DNA of 54,780 nucleotides from Nemertoderma westbladi (Eukaryota; Xenacoelomorpha; Nemertodermatida; Nemertodermatidae), in contig JAUCBJ010005212.1 in assembly GCA_032718475.1 (NCBI GenBank), positions 1 to 54,780 of the forward strand, given 5' to 3'. The notes under the pieces were generated by a model. It searched no databases. It was given only the letters and a program-made list of their open reading frames with translations, and was not told where the DNA came from. Position 1 is the first letter of the stretch. Every line of letters begins with the position of its first letter. Positions 40,090-52,262 of this stretch are shown here, one piece after another. Made by a program: the position numbers and the translations under genes.

Positions 40090-41316
40090 TGTACGCGCTT
40101 TTGAAGACCTTTAGCAGTTTAACCTGCCAAAATTTATATGTCTTTTGGTTTATAAATAGACTTTAGAAAATGACAAGTATTTAATACCAATAAACACAAC
40201 ATTAGCCGAAGCCAGCCTAGTGCGCGTCCATTCACCCGCTGGATATACCCGGGAGACTGGATTCGGAGGGCTTAGATTGTTATTGCAGTGTAAGCTTACT
40301 GTATTATTCGATTGATCGTTAATAAATAATTTCTGACCAATATTATTCATTTTCGGGAAATATTAACAGTTCCTTTAGGACGTGGCACTCTATCTAGGTA
40401 AACAGAGATATGACTTATACTAAACACAACGGTAAGTCGGTAAGGCTTATGATTCACGTATGAGGCGCATTCTTTAGGAAATGCTTAGTTATCAGTCACA
40501 ATCATGCACACTACAGTTAACACACAATGCTGCACACTAATCTGCCGACCGTCAATGAATTTTATCATATATAAAGAGAACAGCAATTGACTCATGTAGT
40601 GCCTATCAAATAGCATTAAACTCACTACAAACCACGATAATATAAGTCGCAATCGCTATATGTAACCTGTCTCTCTAACCTGTAGTGTATCAAGAAAATT
40701 GGGAAATTTGGGTTCTTTATAAATGTTCTCCAAATAATATTCAACCAACTGATACAAATAATAACAACAGTAAAAAGCATTAAGACGGTAGGTTAAGATA
40801 TGATATGACAATGTATGTGCCGATTGAGTTGGGTTGATAACAGTTATACGCTCTATAATCTAAGCCTACTAATGTTTCTTCTAAAGTCTGAAACGAATTG
40901 ACTCTAGAGCCGGTGTTCCTGGCCTAGATAGAAACAACAAAACTATAACAAGAACTCTCTGACTCTAACACCATTGCAGGTATCTTTTTACACAGAGAGG
41001 GATAGCTCTCATTGGCAGAACACCAGATTCCACAGGTTCCACGAATATCTAAATGCCGAACTATCAGGATTTTTGCAGCCCTTGGCCAACACACAAAATG
41101 AGTCACTCCGCTCGGTTGCCCTGGTTGCATACTCTGCTGCTATAGCTCTGGTTGGCCAATAGAACATAGCAAAGAGCCCCTCGTATAACAAATCAGCCAA
41201 TCAGCCAGTCGCTTTGCATCATTCGAGTTAGAGAGCTTTTTAGAGTATTCCAGCGCCTGGGGGGGAACTGGATTGCAAAGCAAAAGGGCCAGTTACATCC
41301 CACAAAAGCTTTTACA
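40090..41316 (-). mobile_element. BEL-A 3' LTR (- copy)
   Basis: 1,227 bp. In element orientation it starts TGTAAAAGCTTTTGTGGG and ends AAAAGCGCGTACA. The 3' two thirds (R/U5-like side, 40090-40900) align to the LTRs at 25436 and 36094. The U3 side (40900-41316) does not, apart from the first 17 bases. Confidence 0.93.
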
Positions 41317-41392
41317 CCGCTCCCAGAAAATGGGATTTGTCTATAAATATACAAAAATCACAGTTTCTAATATACGTAAATACTCTAAACAG

Positions 41393-42994
41393 TTAGTCTT
41401 TCTTGCGCGGACGGCGTTTACGCAGTTTTTTAAAGCTGGCCAGAGTCTTTTTCTCTTTGGGGCGAGCCACTTTACAAGGAGGGCTATAACTCCTGGGTGA
41501 AGGGTGCAATATGATTGCATCAGAGGGTGCAGGATTAGGGTCGGTGTATCCGCCGGTCGAAGTGCCGGGTTGGTTGACATCAACGTCGGGGGAGAGGGTT
41601 CTAACAGCCTTTAGAGCGCGTTTTAGGACGGCCGCTCTTACGGGTCCTTTACGAGTGGTCTGAACGAGAGCCGTGGGTGGACCATAGGCAGTCAGAAACT
41701 TCCTGGGTTTAATGGTTCTTTCCAACTCGCGTTCGTGGGCTCGGTATTCGTAAGGCCGTTGATATACTTCCTGTAACTCGGGGTGTGAGTTAACAAATAA
41801 GTCTCCATAGCTCGGATCCTGACGGATAAAATTGATTAAGTTATAGGAGTGAATGTCGCTAGGATTAATACTCCTGAGAAATTTGCGTACGAACTTGGTT
41901 GAAATACATTCTCCGACGCGCTTCAGTAGTTCGTAACTCGATATGCGTGATTTCTGTTCGACAGAAGCGAATAGATAAGGATGGAACGCATAAACTCCTT
42001 CGTAAGCGCGTCCAGGATAATAACGATGGCGCGAATCACAATGTAAATCAGCGTTCGCTTCCCAAGCTCTGATGTAACGTAGTGTGATCATTTCATCTAC
42101 GCTTTCCAAATCGCGATTAAAAGGGCAATCGAAACTGGCGTGTCCCTTTAGTTGACAATGGTGACATTGAGTCATAAATTGAGGGCAAACCGCAAAAATA
42201 TGCAAGTTATTGAGTCTGCAATACGCGCAATAAATTTCCATCACCGGTTGTTCGTGGAAATAGGAACAGCGGACGTTTGTGTCCTTCAGTTTGTTGGTTG
42301 GGTCTAGGGCATTCGTCACAATAACACCAAAGACGTACGTCCTGTAGAGGAAACGCGGGGATCGTTCTCCAGTTTTGCAATATTCTTCCATTTGTTCAAA
42401 ACTATCCAGGATAACAGGTAGTGGACGATCGGCGGTAAGATACATCATAGTGAAATAGAGCTTGAGAAATAGAGTTTGAGTTCTACCATGGGGTCATGAT
42501 GTATACCTTGAGGATATCGAGTCTTTAGGTTCTGCTGACTGGCGATGTTGAGATAGGTTTCTCTCAAAATTCTAGGTATTCGTTGAAGTCGATGCGTTTA
42601 TCCGGTTCTTCAACGTTTTCTCTTTCCAGTCTGTTACGAATAGAATTTTCGTGTTCTATTCTCGGTTTATCGTTACGACTCCGCTGGGTATGATATTTAA
42701 ATAGAACCATTTCCCTTTCGATGTCTACATCGTCCGTATCATGAAATCGATAGGATGGCCGGTAGTTAAGAAGTCCATATACGTACCATTACGATGCGTA
42801 TAGCGAGCGGTGAATTTTCGATAGTCCAATTCACGCGTAAGTTGCTCTTGGGACATTGGCGGTTCGATATAACGACCATCGTCCTCCGTAATGGTTGGAT
42901 CGGCTTCACCGCGTATTAAGCTATCCACAAATGCTTGTAAAGGTAGAGTATATCGCTCCCTGATACCAAGATCATCTTCTATCAACTCCGTCAT
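41393..42994 (-). pseudogene. BEL-A ORF2: double zinc-knuckle protein of unknown function
   Basis: Starts ATG at 42994 (MTELIEDDLGIRERYTLPLQ). The first frame ends at 42725, apparently by a one-base slip relative to the 34735 copy. A second lesion is a TGA at about 42570, and a third open part runs 42448-41393 (352 codons). In that part, residues about 71-110 hold two metal-binding motifs: CX2CX5HX4C (CAYCRLNNLHIFAVC), then six residues, then CX2CX4HX4C (CHHCQLKGHASFDC). A 200-residue segment follows (RYIRAWEANADLHCDSRHRY and on), then a C-terminus with KKLRKRRPRKKD, basic enough to bind nucleic acid or act as a nuclear signal. No signal peptide or membrane segment is visible, so it is not an envelope gene. 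I do not recognise the family. Confidence 0.75.
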
Positions 42995-43009
42995 ATCTGC
43001 TATTTGGGT

Positions 43010-44622
43010 TTATTAATATTATAAAGAGTTTATGTTTAGGCGAGCGGGCGTCGCTGCCTACCTTTCTTTGCCCCCGGACAGTGGGATTCTCAGCGCCGAT
43101 GTACCGTCGTCGCGGTGTTTACGCCAACATGTAGCAACAGCACGACAACGATAACCGGCACAAGTCACTCCACTGTCCGTCCCAAAGGCTTGAATCCACT
43201 TTAGGTTCTTTCTATAATAGAGTTAGGCTGCTTTCACAATTGCGACTAGCTACTGTAAACAAACTTTAGCATTAACATTCACCTACAAACGCACAAATTC
43301 CACACAACTGTCACCAATTGTACACATACAGGCCATTTGTCCGTTAGTCAGTGCCTTCCAGAATGTCACGTTATTATTGTGTATCCTTGGATACTAACAG
43401 TGTGCTATGCATTCTCTATGCTAGGCAATGGGACAAGCTTTCTATTGTTCTTTTAACTTGCTTCTAATTCTAGCGTGGGTGTTGCTATGGTGACATTATG
43501 GAAAGCTAGCGGTAGAATTAGGGTAATTCCAATGCATACAGATCTGGAATGCTATTTAATAGTAATTCTTTAATTGTCAATATCCTCTTTATGTATTATT
43601 TTATTAATTTTATCGGCTATTGACTATATGTTGGAGATTCTCGCACTCTAATACACTCAATAGGATGAATCTCCGCTCCCATGATCTATTAATTAATGGA
43701 ATTTTGGGAATGTTATAAATTACACAAATGACAATTTATGAAATTCATTTAAGATATGAAGTTAAATTTATTCCCGTGAATTTTATTATTTGATGTTAAA
43801 ATTGACACAATTTTTATTCCAGAGCATGTCTGGGGACTGAGGATCCTGAATTCTATAAAATTGTCTTTTAAGAGTATCGGTAAGTGCTACGATATCTTAA
43901 TTGACTATAAATTTTAAAGGATCTAAATTTTACAGATTTTAATAAATATTAAATTAATATTTAAGATGGGCACCGATTTATTCCAGAACTTGTCTGGGGA
44001 CGTTAACCACTGATTCTAGAATTTGTCTTTCAAGTATATCGGTGGGTGCCGCGATATCTTAATCGACTAGAATTACAGATGGTCAAAAGGTTTAACATAT
44101 TTATTTGCGTTTTACGCTACTGTTATAGGGACATCACGCTACTATATGTATTATTTAATATAAAGTAGAAGAGCAATATCGCACGAAGCAATGTCAGTAT
44201 GAAGAGGCAAGTCGTTTCCAAGGTCTACCCAGAGCTTGGTTTAGCCGAGACACGAGGATCTGAACTTTGCATTCCTAATACTCTGCCTACCAATAATACT
44301 TAAGTATAGTAGGAGCTTTATTGTACTTTAATAAGTACGGACATTTCATCTTACTGTAGTCACGTATTTATAATATGATACGGACAGTAAGGAAAGAGAA
44401 AAAATAATTATTTCTCGCCGTCGTACTAAATATATTATAAGTAATTACGTACGTAATAAACACTAATATATTGCACTAATCTACTAAATAATCACTAAAA
44501 TAACATTCTACTAAATAAAATTAAAGGAAACGATTATAATAAAATTACATAATAATACATACATAAATATAAAATAAAAACAAATATAAAATGATATAGT
44601 CACACGCCCACTCCATATGTTA
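43010..44622 (-). other. BEL-A spacer between ORF1 and ORF2 (- copy)
   Basis: Counterpart of 33077-34734, including the duplicated CTAGTCGATTAAGATATCG-type block (about 43850-44075). No ORF. A GACGACG...CAGCGCCGATGTAC segment just upstream of ORF2 (about 43080-43150) is well conserved with the + copy. Confidence 0.6.
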
Positions 44623-47600
44623 TTACGTTATGGAGTCCCTAGATATTTGTCGGATTAGGGAAGTGGTCGTAGGAAGAGTATCTTGCCTTCCATAGTTTCC
44701 GGACAGTTTTTGGTCTCTTTCCAGTAAACATAAACGACTAGCTGGGCGATTGAGTTGTTGTGTTACTTTCTCCGCTCCTTTGGCCTGTCTAATCTCCGCC
44801 GTGTTAAGATGAGAAGGCCATTCTTCTTCTTCTTTACTTAAGAAGTCGGATCCACCTAACCAGCCTGGAGTATCTATCAGTTCTTGAGGAGTTGCTCCTC
44901 TGGAAGCGATGTCGGCTGGATTAATCGTCCCAAGGCAATGTCTCCATTGATCTACATTGGAGTTAATATCGTCATTATCTGAGGAGTATGGTGTTCCCTC
45001 AGTTGGATCGTCCACATCACTGCTCTCCACTTCCCATTCCTTTACTTGGTATACCTGTTGTTGAGGTAATCTCTCTTTGAGAGTTCTACGGGAAGGGCCA
45101 GTGAAGTACCAACCTACTCTAGTTCTTACCGCATAGGTTTGTAGTGGCTGCGGTTGAGCAGGCCATTTCTCCAATGTATCGAGCGCCTCATGCGCGTTTT
45201 GGCCGATGAGTATTTGCACTCCAGGATAATCTGTCTGGAATCGAGGTATCTTAAGCTGTTGGATGCTCTCGTCCTCGTCCCAGTTATAAGGTTCTACTTG
45301 GGTAGTAGCAAAGTTCTTTATAGCCACCATTTTTACTGACCTTATACTTTGTGCTCCTAATTTATCCTGGGGGGTGGACAACGCACCTACATAGTAATCT
45401 GCCGTTATGGTAGATTTCCAAACCTGCTTAATTCCGGACATATTCAACTTAGTTTGGAATTTGGGTTGTCCAGCAAAGATATCTTCGGCTAGTTCTTGAT
45501 CGATGAATGTTCCTGTGCTGCCGGAGTCAAGGAGGGCGTTCACTATGTAACTTTTGGTAGGACCGTGAACTCTTACCTGCACTACAGGAAATTCTCTGAT
45601 TCCTACGTTGGAAGTTGGAGCTTTCCAAGATGGTTGTCTGTCAAAGGTAGTTGGGGGGAACTCATTGTCGGTGTCCTTTTCGTAAGTAAGTGCTCGATAC
45701 GCCGCGGTATTGATTAGGTAACAGGATTCGTTGGCGTCGGAGAATTCGTCAGTATAGAATCCTTCCATCTCAGACTCTTGATCAGTGTCATTTACATCAT
45801 TGAATTGGACATGTAGTTCGGGCTCACTTACCTGACTCGGGTTGTTTCGTTCGAATTCACTGTATAACAAGATGTGATGTTTCGCACCGCACTTTGCACA
45901 CTTTACGTCGGAGTAACAGGTTCGCCGTTGGTGTCCTTGTCTGAGGCAATTATAGCATAACCGCTTATCCCACATGACTTCACGTCTGTCTACCAGGGAT
46001 TTCTTTAGGAATTCAGCACACACACTCAAACGGTGGGGCCCGTCGCACAGCGCACATTTTGGTTTGATGTTACTCACTTTACCTTGGGTAACGTTATGCA
46101 CTCTCGTTCTTTCTTCGGGCTTTCTTCCGTGAATTCTCTTAGGAGACGCAGGAGGAGTTGTTGTTACCTGTTCTCTCCTGTCACTGGTTCGAGACTTATA
46201 TTTACTTACGTCTTTATAGGTCTTGTTGTCATAGTAAGATTTTGCTGTGTCTTTCCCGCTGTCCTCTTCTTGAGAAGGTTGGCTTTCGCCGTCGTCAGTA
46301 TAACACACTGGTATTATCCTTCTCCTAGAAACGGGTTTCTCACTTACCTTATTTTCCGATGTTTTCTCTCTGGACTGCTTTATGAGTTGTAATTTTACTT
46401 CACTATCTAAGAAGGACATGAGATCGGCCATGGTAGGGCTTCGTCGTTGCTGCTCATTCATATACAACACTTTCTTGTCCCAGCGTGTACATACTCCACC
46501 CTTTGGTAAAGTAGAGACTACGGCTCCAATAACCATGGAACTCTGATATTCATGAGACTTACCTAACCAGTCCAATTGTCTACAGATCTCCTGAATCTCA
46601 TCGGAAAACTCTATAATCCCGCTACTAAGGAAGTTTCGGGGGGCTACTAATTTTGCATACAAATACTTAGCTATGTTATCCTTGTTACCATACCTGATGT
46701 TTAATGTATCCCAAACTTGTCTTAATCCTTCTGGATGTCCAATAAACTTTAACGCCATTAACTTGGGAGGTCCTTCCAAGCACTTGATGAGGAATCTAAG
46801 TTTCTCTCCGTTAGATAGTACAGAGTTCTGTATGCTATCTTTGTAATATTCATTAAAAGGTAACCATTTCATCTCATCTCCATTGAATTTGACGATTTCT
46901 CCCACTTTGACCGCTTGGCGGGCTTCTGTTCTAGCCATCTGACGCGTAAAGCTTTCTTGGGCCATCGTGTTATTTAATATCGAATTATCGGTATATAAAT
47001 TTCCCGGATTATTATCAGGTCTATAGGGAATATCATTAACAACAGGTTTATAATCACCCTTAATAGGGTTTGCTATAGGAGTTTCTACTTCACTAGCAGT
47101 ATAGATGCGTGTAGGCTCCACACCTTGCGCATGTAATACTTCAGACCTAACAGGTTGATACAATGTTACAGGAGGTATTGGTATACCCTTTTGTATATTG
47201 ACTAATTTGTCGCGTTCCAGCGCGATGCTTTGCTGCACTTCTTGCAATTCTGCCCTACTTTCCCTTACTGTTCCCTTAAGTTGGTAGACAGTCTCCTGCA
47301 TCTGTCCGAGCAGGAGATTCATCCCCCGCCGTCCCTCCTCTACCCACTCGACCGCCGAAGCGGGAGTCGCCAACATTGTAGCGGGCTGACGCGGGACGAC
47401 GGGAGACAAATCTTTGATTTCTCTCTCAGCTTCCAGGACAGGGATATTCTCATGGACTGTTCTACCGGGTACAGGCAGTGTAGTACTGTGTAAAGGGAAT
47501 TTAGAGTTAAGCTCTGGAAGTACAGGGGTCTCTAGCACAGGAGTGGCTTTGGGAACGACAGGCCTAATTATTTCAGGCTCATCAACTATTGTAGGGAGTC

Positions 47601-48720
47601 TTTTGACCTGAATAATTTGTTCTGTGGGTTCTGTACTACCTAAGTCTGTGCTAGCTAGTTGTCTTCTAACCGCTGGGGGCAAATCAGGCAATTTGTGACG
47701 GTGAGATGTTTTTCTACGCCTGCTTAGACGAGATCTATTTCCTCCGCCTTCAGGATCAGTGGTCTCGCCTTCCTCCGATGATGTGTATCCTTGGCGCTTG
47801 GGAGTAGATCGACTCCTCATCTGCATTTGACTAGCAGTTAACTGTTTATTTATGCAGTCTTGCGTCTCTTGAAGATTTTCCAACTCCAGTTGTGTGGTCT
47901 CTTCAGACGCTCTCTGTTCTGCTTCTGCCAATGCCATTGCTGCTGCTGCTTTGGCTGCTTCTACTGCCGCTGCCGCTTTTGCCGCTGCTACTGCCTCTTC
48001 CACTGCCGCTGCCGCTTTTGCCTCTTCCACTGCCGCTGCCGCTTTCGCCGCTGCTACTGCCTTTCTGTCCTCTATCCGTTTTTTCTTTACTTGTTCTTCT
48101 TGGACTCTAGCGAGGCGGAGCTTTTCATCAAATTTAGCTTTGTTTGCAGCCAACATTTCCGCATCGATTGCGTCCAACACAAGCTTGGTTCCTTAACTAT
48201 TAGGGCGAAGTCCAGACAGTCGTCTCCTCAACTCTTCGTCTCCTATGAATCGCTGATAGTCTGACAGATAGATGTCAATGGCGTCTCTAGTTCGCGGCTT
48301 CTCTGCTGCTGTTAATTCGCTTTCCACTTCGCTTTCCATCTCGCTTTCCATCTCATAAACCGTATCCGCCATCTTCGCTCCGCGTTCGGGCGTCCGCTCA
48401 ACAGTATCCGAACTACCGGAGCTATCGGGCCGCTGAGAACTAGGTTCTTGGCTAGGAGGTTGCTGCTGTTTTATAGCTTCTTCTTGATCCCGCTTGACTT
48501 GGGCCCGAGTGCCTATGGCAGACCAACGGCGCTTTACTAACTTCGCAAATTGCGAAATCGCTCCTACCAACCTAGGTTCTGACACAACCACTGCAGGGGT
48601 TGCCCTTCTTACAGTATGAGGGGTTTCAGACCTCGGTCTGGGATTCTCTACACTTTGATCTGAGAAACAGGCTGTTGTTTCTAGGAGACTATCTGACAGA
48701 GTTTGCCTTGTGTCAGCCAT
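44623..48720 (-). pseudogene. BEL-A ORF1 (Gag-protease-RNase H tail), - copy, one stop
   Basis: One frame of 1,365 codons from ATG at 48720 to the stop at 44623, broken only by a TAA at about 48190 (GAA in the + copy). Counting from Met at 48180: Ala/Glu/Lys-rich coiled coil 10-100; DUF1759-like Gag core about 405-570 (VGEIVKFNGDEMKWLPFNEY); zinc knuckles about 708-775 as CX2CX3HX4C, CX2CX4HX4C and CX2CX3HX4H; aspartic protease DSGSTGTF about 883; LIGQN and GWYFTGP blocks about 975-1025; then WRHCLGTINPADIASRG about 1075, which belongs to the end of BEL/Pao RNase H. About 50 acidic residues separate protease and RNase H tail where some 700 residues of RT/RNase H should lie. There is no integrase. 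Confidence 0.9.
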
Positions 48721-51017
48721 GTTTGATTGTACAGTTGAATGCCTACTGCTATATTACAGTTAAAGCAAGTCTAGTAATTCAGTATCACTGTTAGCCTAAT
48801 AATTAATTACCGATACTGCTACTCAGTGTAGCGTGATATATATATAATATATTAGAATACCGGTATGCTTATAATATATATATAAGTATTATTACAGACT
48901 AGATTTGTCACAGAGTACCGGTATATAAATTTAGCACAAATATATATAAATATATAATAGGCCTATCGTGAATACCGGTATACAGCTGACACTTATAGTA
49001 TATATAAGTATAATTATTACAGACTAGAATTAATTACAGAATACCGGTATGATTTCAGCCTAAATTTATAGATTAAATATAATAAGCCTATTGTAAATAC
49101 CGGTATGTCAATTATTTTAAAAATAATTGAATTTCTGAATGTTAGGGGTTACTTGGTTACTTTACTTACTTTATTACCGTTATTTGAGCAGCAGTCCAAC
49201 TGATATTAAGACCTAAGTGTTGTATAACAGGCCTACTATTTTATTAATAGATTTAGTGGATTTATATGTACCCTTATGAGGGGTTTTGTTACAATATTGA
49301 AATAGATGTTATTATTTCTGGGAAGTAATCACTACACAAAAGCTGTGCGCTCTCAGTGAAGTGCTACTTATTGGACACTAAAACAAATAATTCTACTTCC
49401 TAAGTTACTTATCTACGAATTACTTACGATACGGGTGAGATTAATTCTCTAACTAAACACAAGAAAAATATTACGTACGAAATTTTAGGGTAATTTTACA
49501 GGAAGTCTACAAACCAGCCTAACAAAGGGTTAGAAATCTGGTTATTACAACGGACAGGGTACTACAGTATTTGAAAATAATAAGTAGTAGTAAATATGTT
49601 GCGCTGTCCAGATAGGAAAAATACCACCGTCTGACGACCTATAGCCGTATCGCTATAGGTACTACATTATGTATCACGGAGTGTTCCTACCTAGAAGTTA
49701 ATTACCGCGGACTACCAGATCCAACGTGCCTATTAACCACTTTACAACACAATACACTGCCTACACACTAATTACCTTCGGAAAGCACTGTACACTAAAC
49801 CCTAAATTAGGTACAAGTACTTGTACAACAAATAATCAGTAGTTAAAAATACTTGAACAGCTAAATGAACCACGGCATCTGCTGGAGTGACCGGTGCACA
49901 AGATCACCAGTCTTTACCTACGCCAAGCAGCCCATGTAGTACCGGGGTTAATTTAACTATAACGGTATATATAACAAGCACAATTACTGTAGGAATAAAC
50001 TTAGGGATATGAATGTTGCGAATAATCGCATAAACTCTGAATAATAAATATTACGCTACCCGTACAGAATACTCAAACAGAATACAAACCAAACGCTGGC
50101 AGACTACCACCAAGCCTAAATAAACTACAGTATGTGCAGATTCCGAAATGGTTAGTTAGTATGCGTTCTAACACGGTAGTACGACTTATTCTTTAAGAGG
50201 GGATTGACCTTACAGCTCTGGCTGCCCCAACTTACTAACTGGCACTTTATCAGACAAACTCTACACACGCAGCAATCTCTTCAGACCTAATAATAGCTAG
50301 ACAACAATCCAGCCTACAAAATATCTGAGTAATAACTATTACGGTACCTGAACAGACCACACAAACAAACACAGACTAAAACGCTGGCAGACTACTATCA
50401 AGCCTAAATAAACTACAGTATGTGCAGATTCCAAAATGGTTAGTTAGTATGCGTTCTAACACGGTAGTACGACTTATTCTTTAAGAGGGGATTAACCTTA
50501 CAGCTCTGGCTGCCCCAACTTACTAACTGGCACTTTATCGGACAAACTCTACACACGCCGCAATCTCTCCAGACCCAACAACAGTCAGACAACAGTCCAG
50601 CCTACAATTATCTGAACAATCTGAGCAGACTTACACGTCTTCTTCTCAATATTAACTTACATGTAAATAAAACCGACAGAAATAAGTAAAATCTCAATAA
50701 AAAACCAGGGCTGCAGTCCCTGATTAAATACTAAGACCTACCGGTATACAATAATCAAAATCGAATAATACTAATGTACTTATACTGGAGGTACCGGTTA
50801 GGACAGTTGGGCCTACGGACCTACAGCAGTACCGATTCTGGCAGTTGGGCCTACGGACCTACAGCAGTACCGGTTCAAGCAGTTGGGCCTACGGACCTAC
50901 AGCAGTACCGATTCTGGCAGTTGGGCCTACGGACCTACAACAGTACCGATTCAGGTTTACCGGTCGACCGGTACTTTCAACTTTATTGCTTACTGCAATA
51001 AAGACTATAACTGTTAT
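48721..51017 (-). other. BEL-A 5' leader (- copy)
   Basis: The same architecture as 26620-28958: hairpin directly after the LTR (about 50980-51002), four 38-bp repeats (about 50800-50960), the 288-bp duplication (about 50085-50650), and ACCGGTAT-rich DNA before ORF1. I find no TGG-starting tRNA primer site next to the LTR. Confidence 0.75.
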
Positions 51018-52244
51018 TGTACGCGCTTTTGAAGACCTTTAGCAGTTTAACCTGCCAAAATTTATATGTCTTTTGGTTTATAAATAGACTTTAGAAAATG
51101 ACAAGTATTTAATACCAATAAACACAACATTAGCCGTAGCCAGCCTAGTGCGCGTCCATTCACCCGCTGGATATACCCGGGAGACTGGATTCGGAGGGCT
51201 TAGATTGTTATTGCAGTGTAAGCTTACTGTATTATTCGATTGATCGTTAATAAATAATTTCTGACCAATATTATTCACTTTCGGGAAATATTAACAGTTC
51301 CTTTAGGACGTGGCGCTCTATCTAGGTAAACAGAGATATGACTTATACTAAACACAACGGTAAGTCGGTAAGGCTTATGATTCACGTATGAGGCGCATTC
51401 TTTAGGAAATGCTTAGTTATCAGTCACAATCATGCACACTACCGTTAACACACAATGCTGCACACTAATCTGCCGACCGTCAATGAATTTTATCATATAT
51501 AAAGAGAACAGCAATTGACTCATGTAGTGCCTATCAAATAGCATTAAACTCACTACAAACCACGATAATATAAGTCGCAATCGCTATATGTAACCTGTCA
51601 CTCTAACCTGTAGTGTATCAAGAAAATTGGGAAATTTGGGTTCTTTATAGATGTTCTCCAAATAATATTCAACCAACTGATACAAATAATAACAATAGTA
51701 AAAAGCATTAAGACGGTAGGTTAAGATATGATATGGCAATGTATGTGCCGATTGAGTTGGGTTGATAACAGTTATACGCTCTATAATCTAAGCCTACTAA
51801 TGTTTCTTCTAAAGTCTGAAACGAATTGACTCTAGAGCCGGTGTTCCTGGCCTAGATAGAAACAACAAAACTATAACAAGAACTCTCTGACTCTAACACC
51901 GTTGCAGGTATCTTTTTACACAGAGAGGGATAGCTCTCATTGGCAGAACACCAGATTCCACAGGTTCCACGAATATCTAAATGCCGAACTATCAGGATTT
52001 TTGCAGCCCTTGGCCAACACACAAAATGAGTCACTCCGCTCGGTTGCCCTGGTTGCATACTCTGCTGCTATAGCTCTGGTTGGCCAATAGAACATAGCAA
52101 AGAGCCCCTCGTATAACAAATCAGCCAATCAGCCGGTCGCTTTGCATCATTCGAGTTAGAGAGCTTTTTAGAGTATTCCAGCGCCTGGGGGGGAACTGGA
52201 TTGCAAAGCAAAAGGGCCAGTTACATCCCACAAAAGCTTTTACA
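51018..52244 (-). mobile_element. BEL-A 5' LTR (- copy)
   Basis: 1,227 bp, about 99% identical by eye to 40090-41316. Followed on the + strand by the CAAGG target duplication at 52245-52249. It would drive transcription leftwards into the leader and ORF1. Confidence 0.93.
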
Positions 52245-52262
52245 CAAGGCTTGCTCCAATCG

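Larger units (their letters stand above)
40090..52244 (-). mobile_element. BEL-A complete element (- copy), 12,155 bp
   Basis: 5' LTR 51018-52244, leader 48721-51017, ORF1 48720-44623, spacer 44622-43010, ORF2 42994-41393, 3' LTR 40090-41316. Both LTRs are 1,227 bp with about ten substitutions between them that I could count and no indel, so the insertion is young. A perfect CAAGG target duplication is present. Reverse transcriptase and integrase are missing, so the insertion must have used enzymes from another element. Confidence 0.93.

Noticed and set aside
41393-42994. ORF2 as a retroviral-type envelope or a Nanos homologue
   Set aside because: No signal peptide, furin-like site or TM helix is visible; the zinc-ligand spacing is not the CX2CX12HX10C of Nanos.
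47892-48264. Leu- and Cys-rich + strand frames opposite ORF1
   Set aside because: Antisense to the Ala/Lys/Glu repeats of ORF1 on the - strand.
51078-52128. Small ORFs inside BEL-A LTRs
   Set aside because: Present in both LTRs because these are duplicates; no known motif and no start context.
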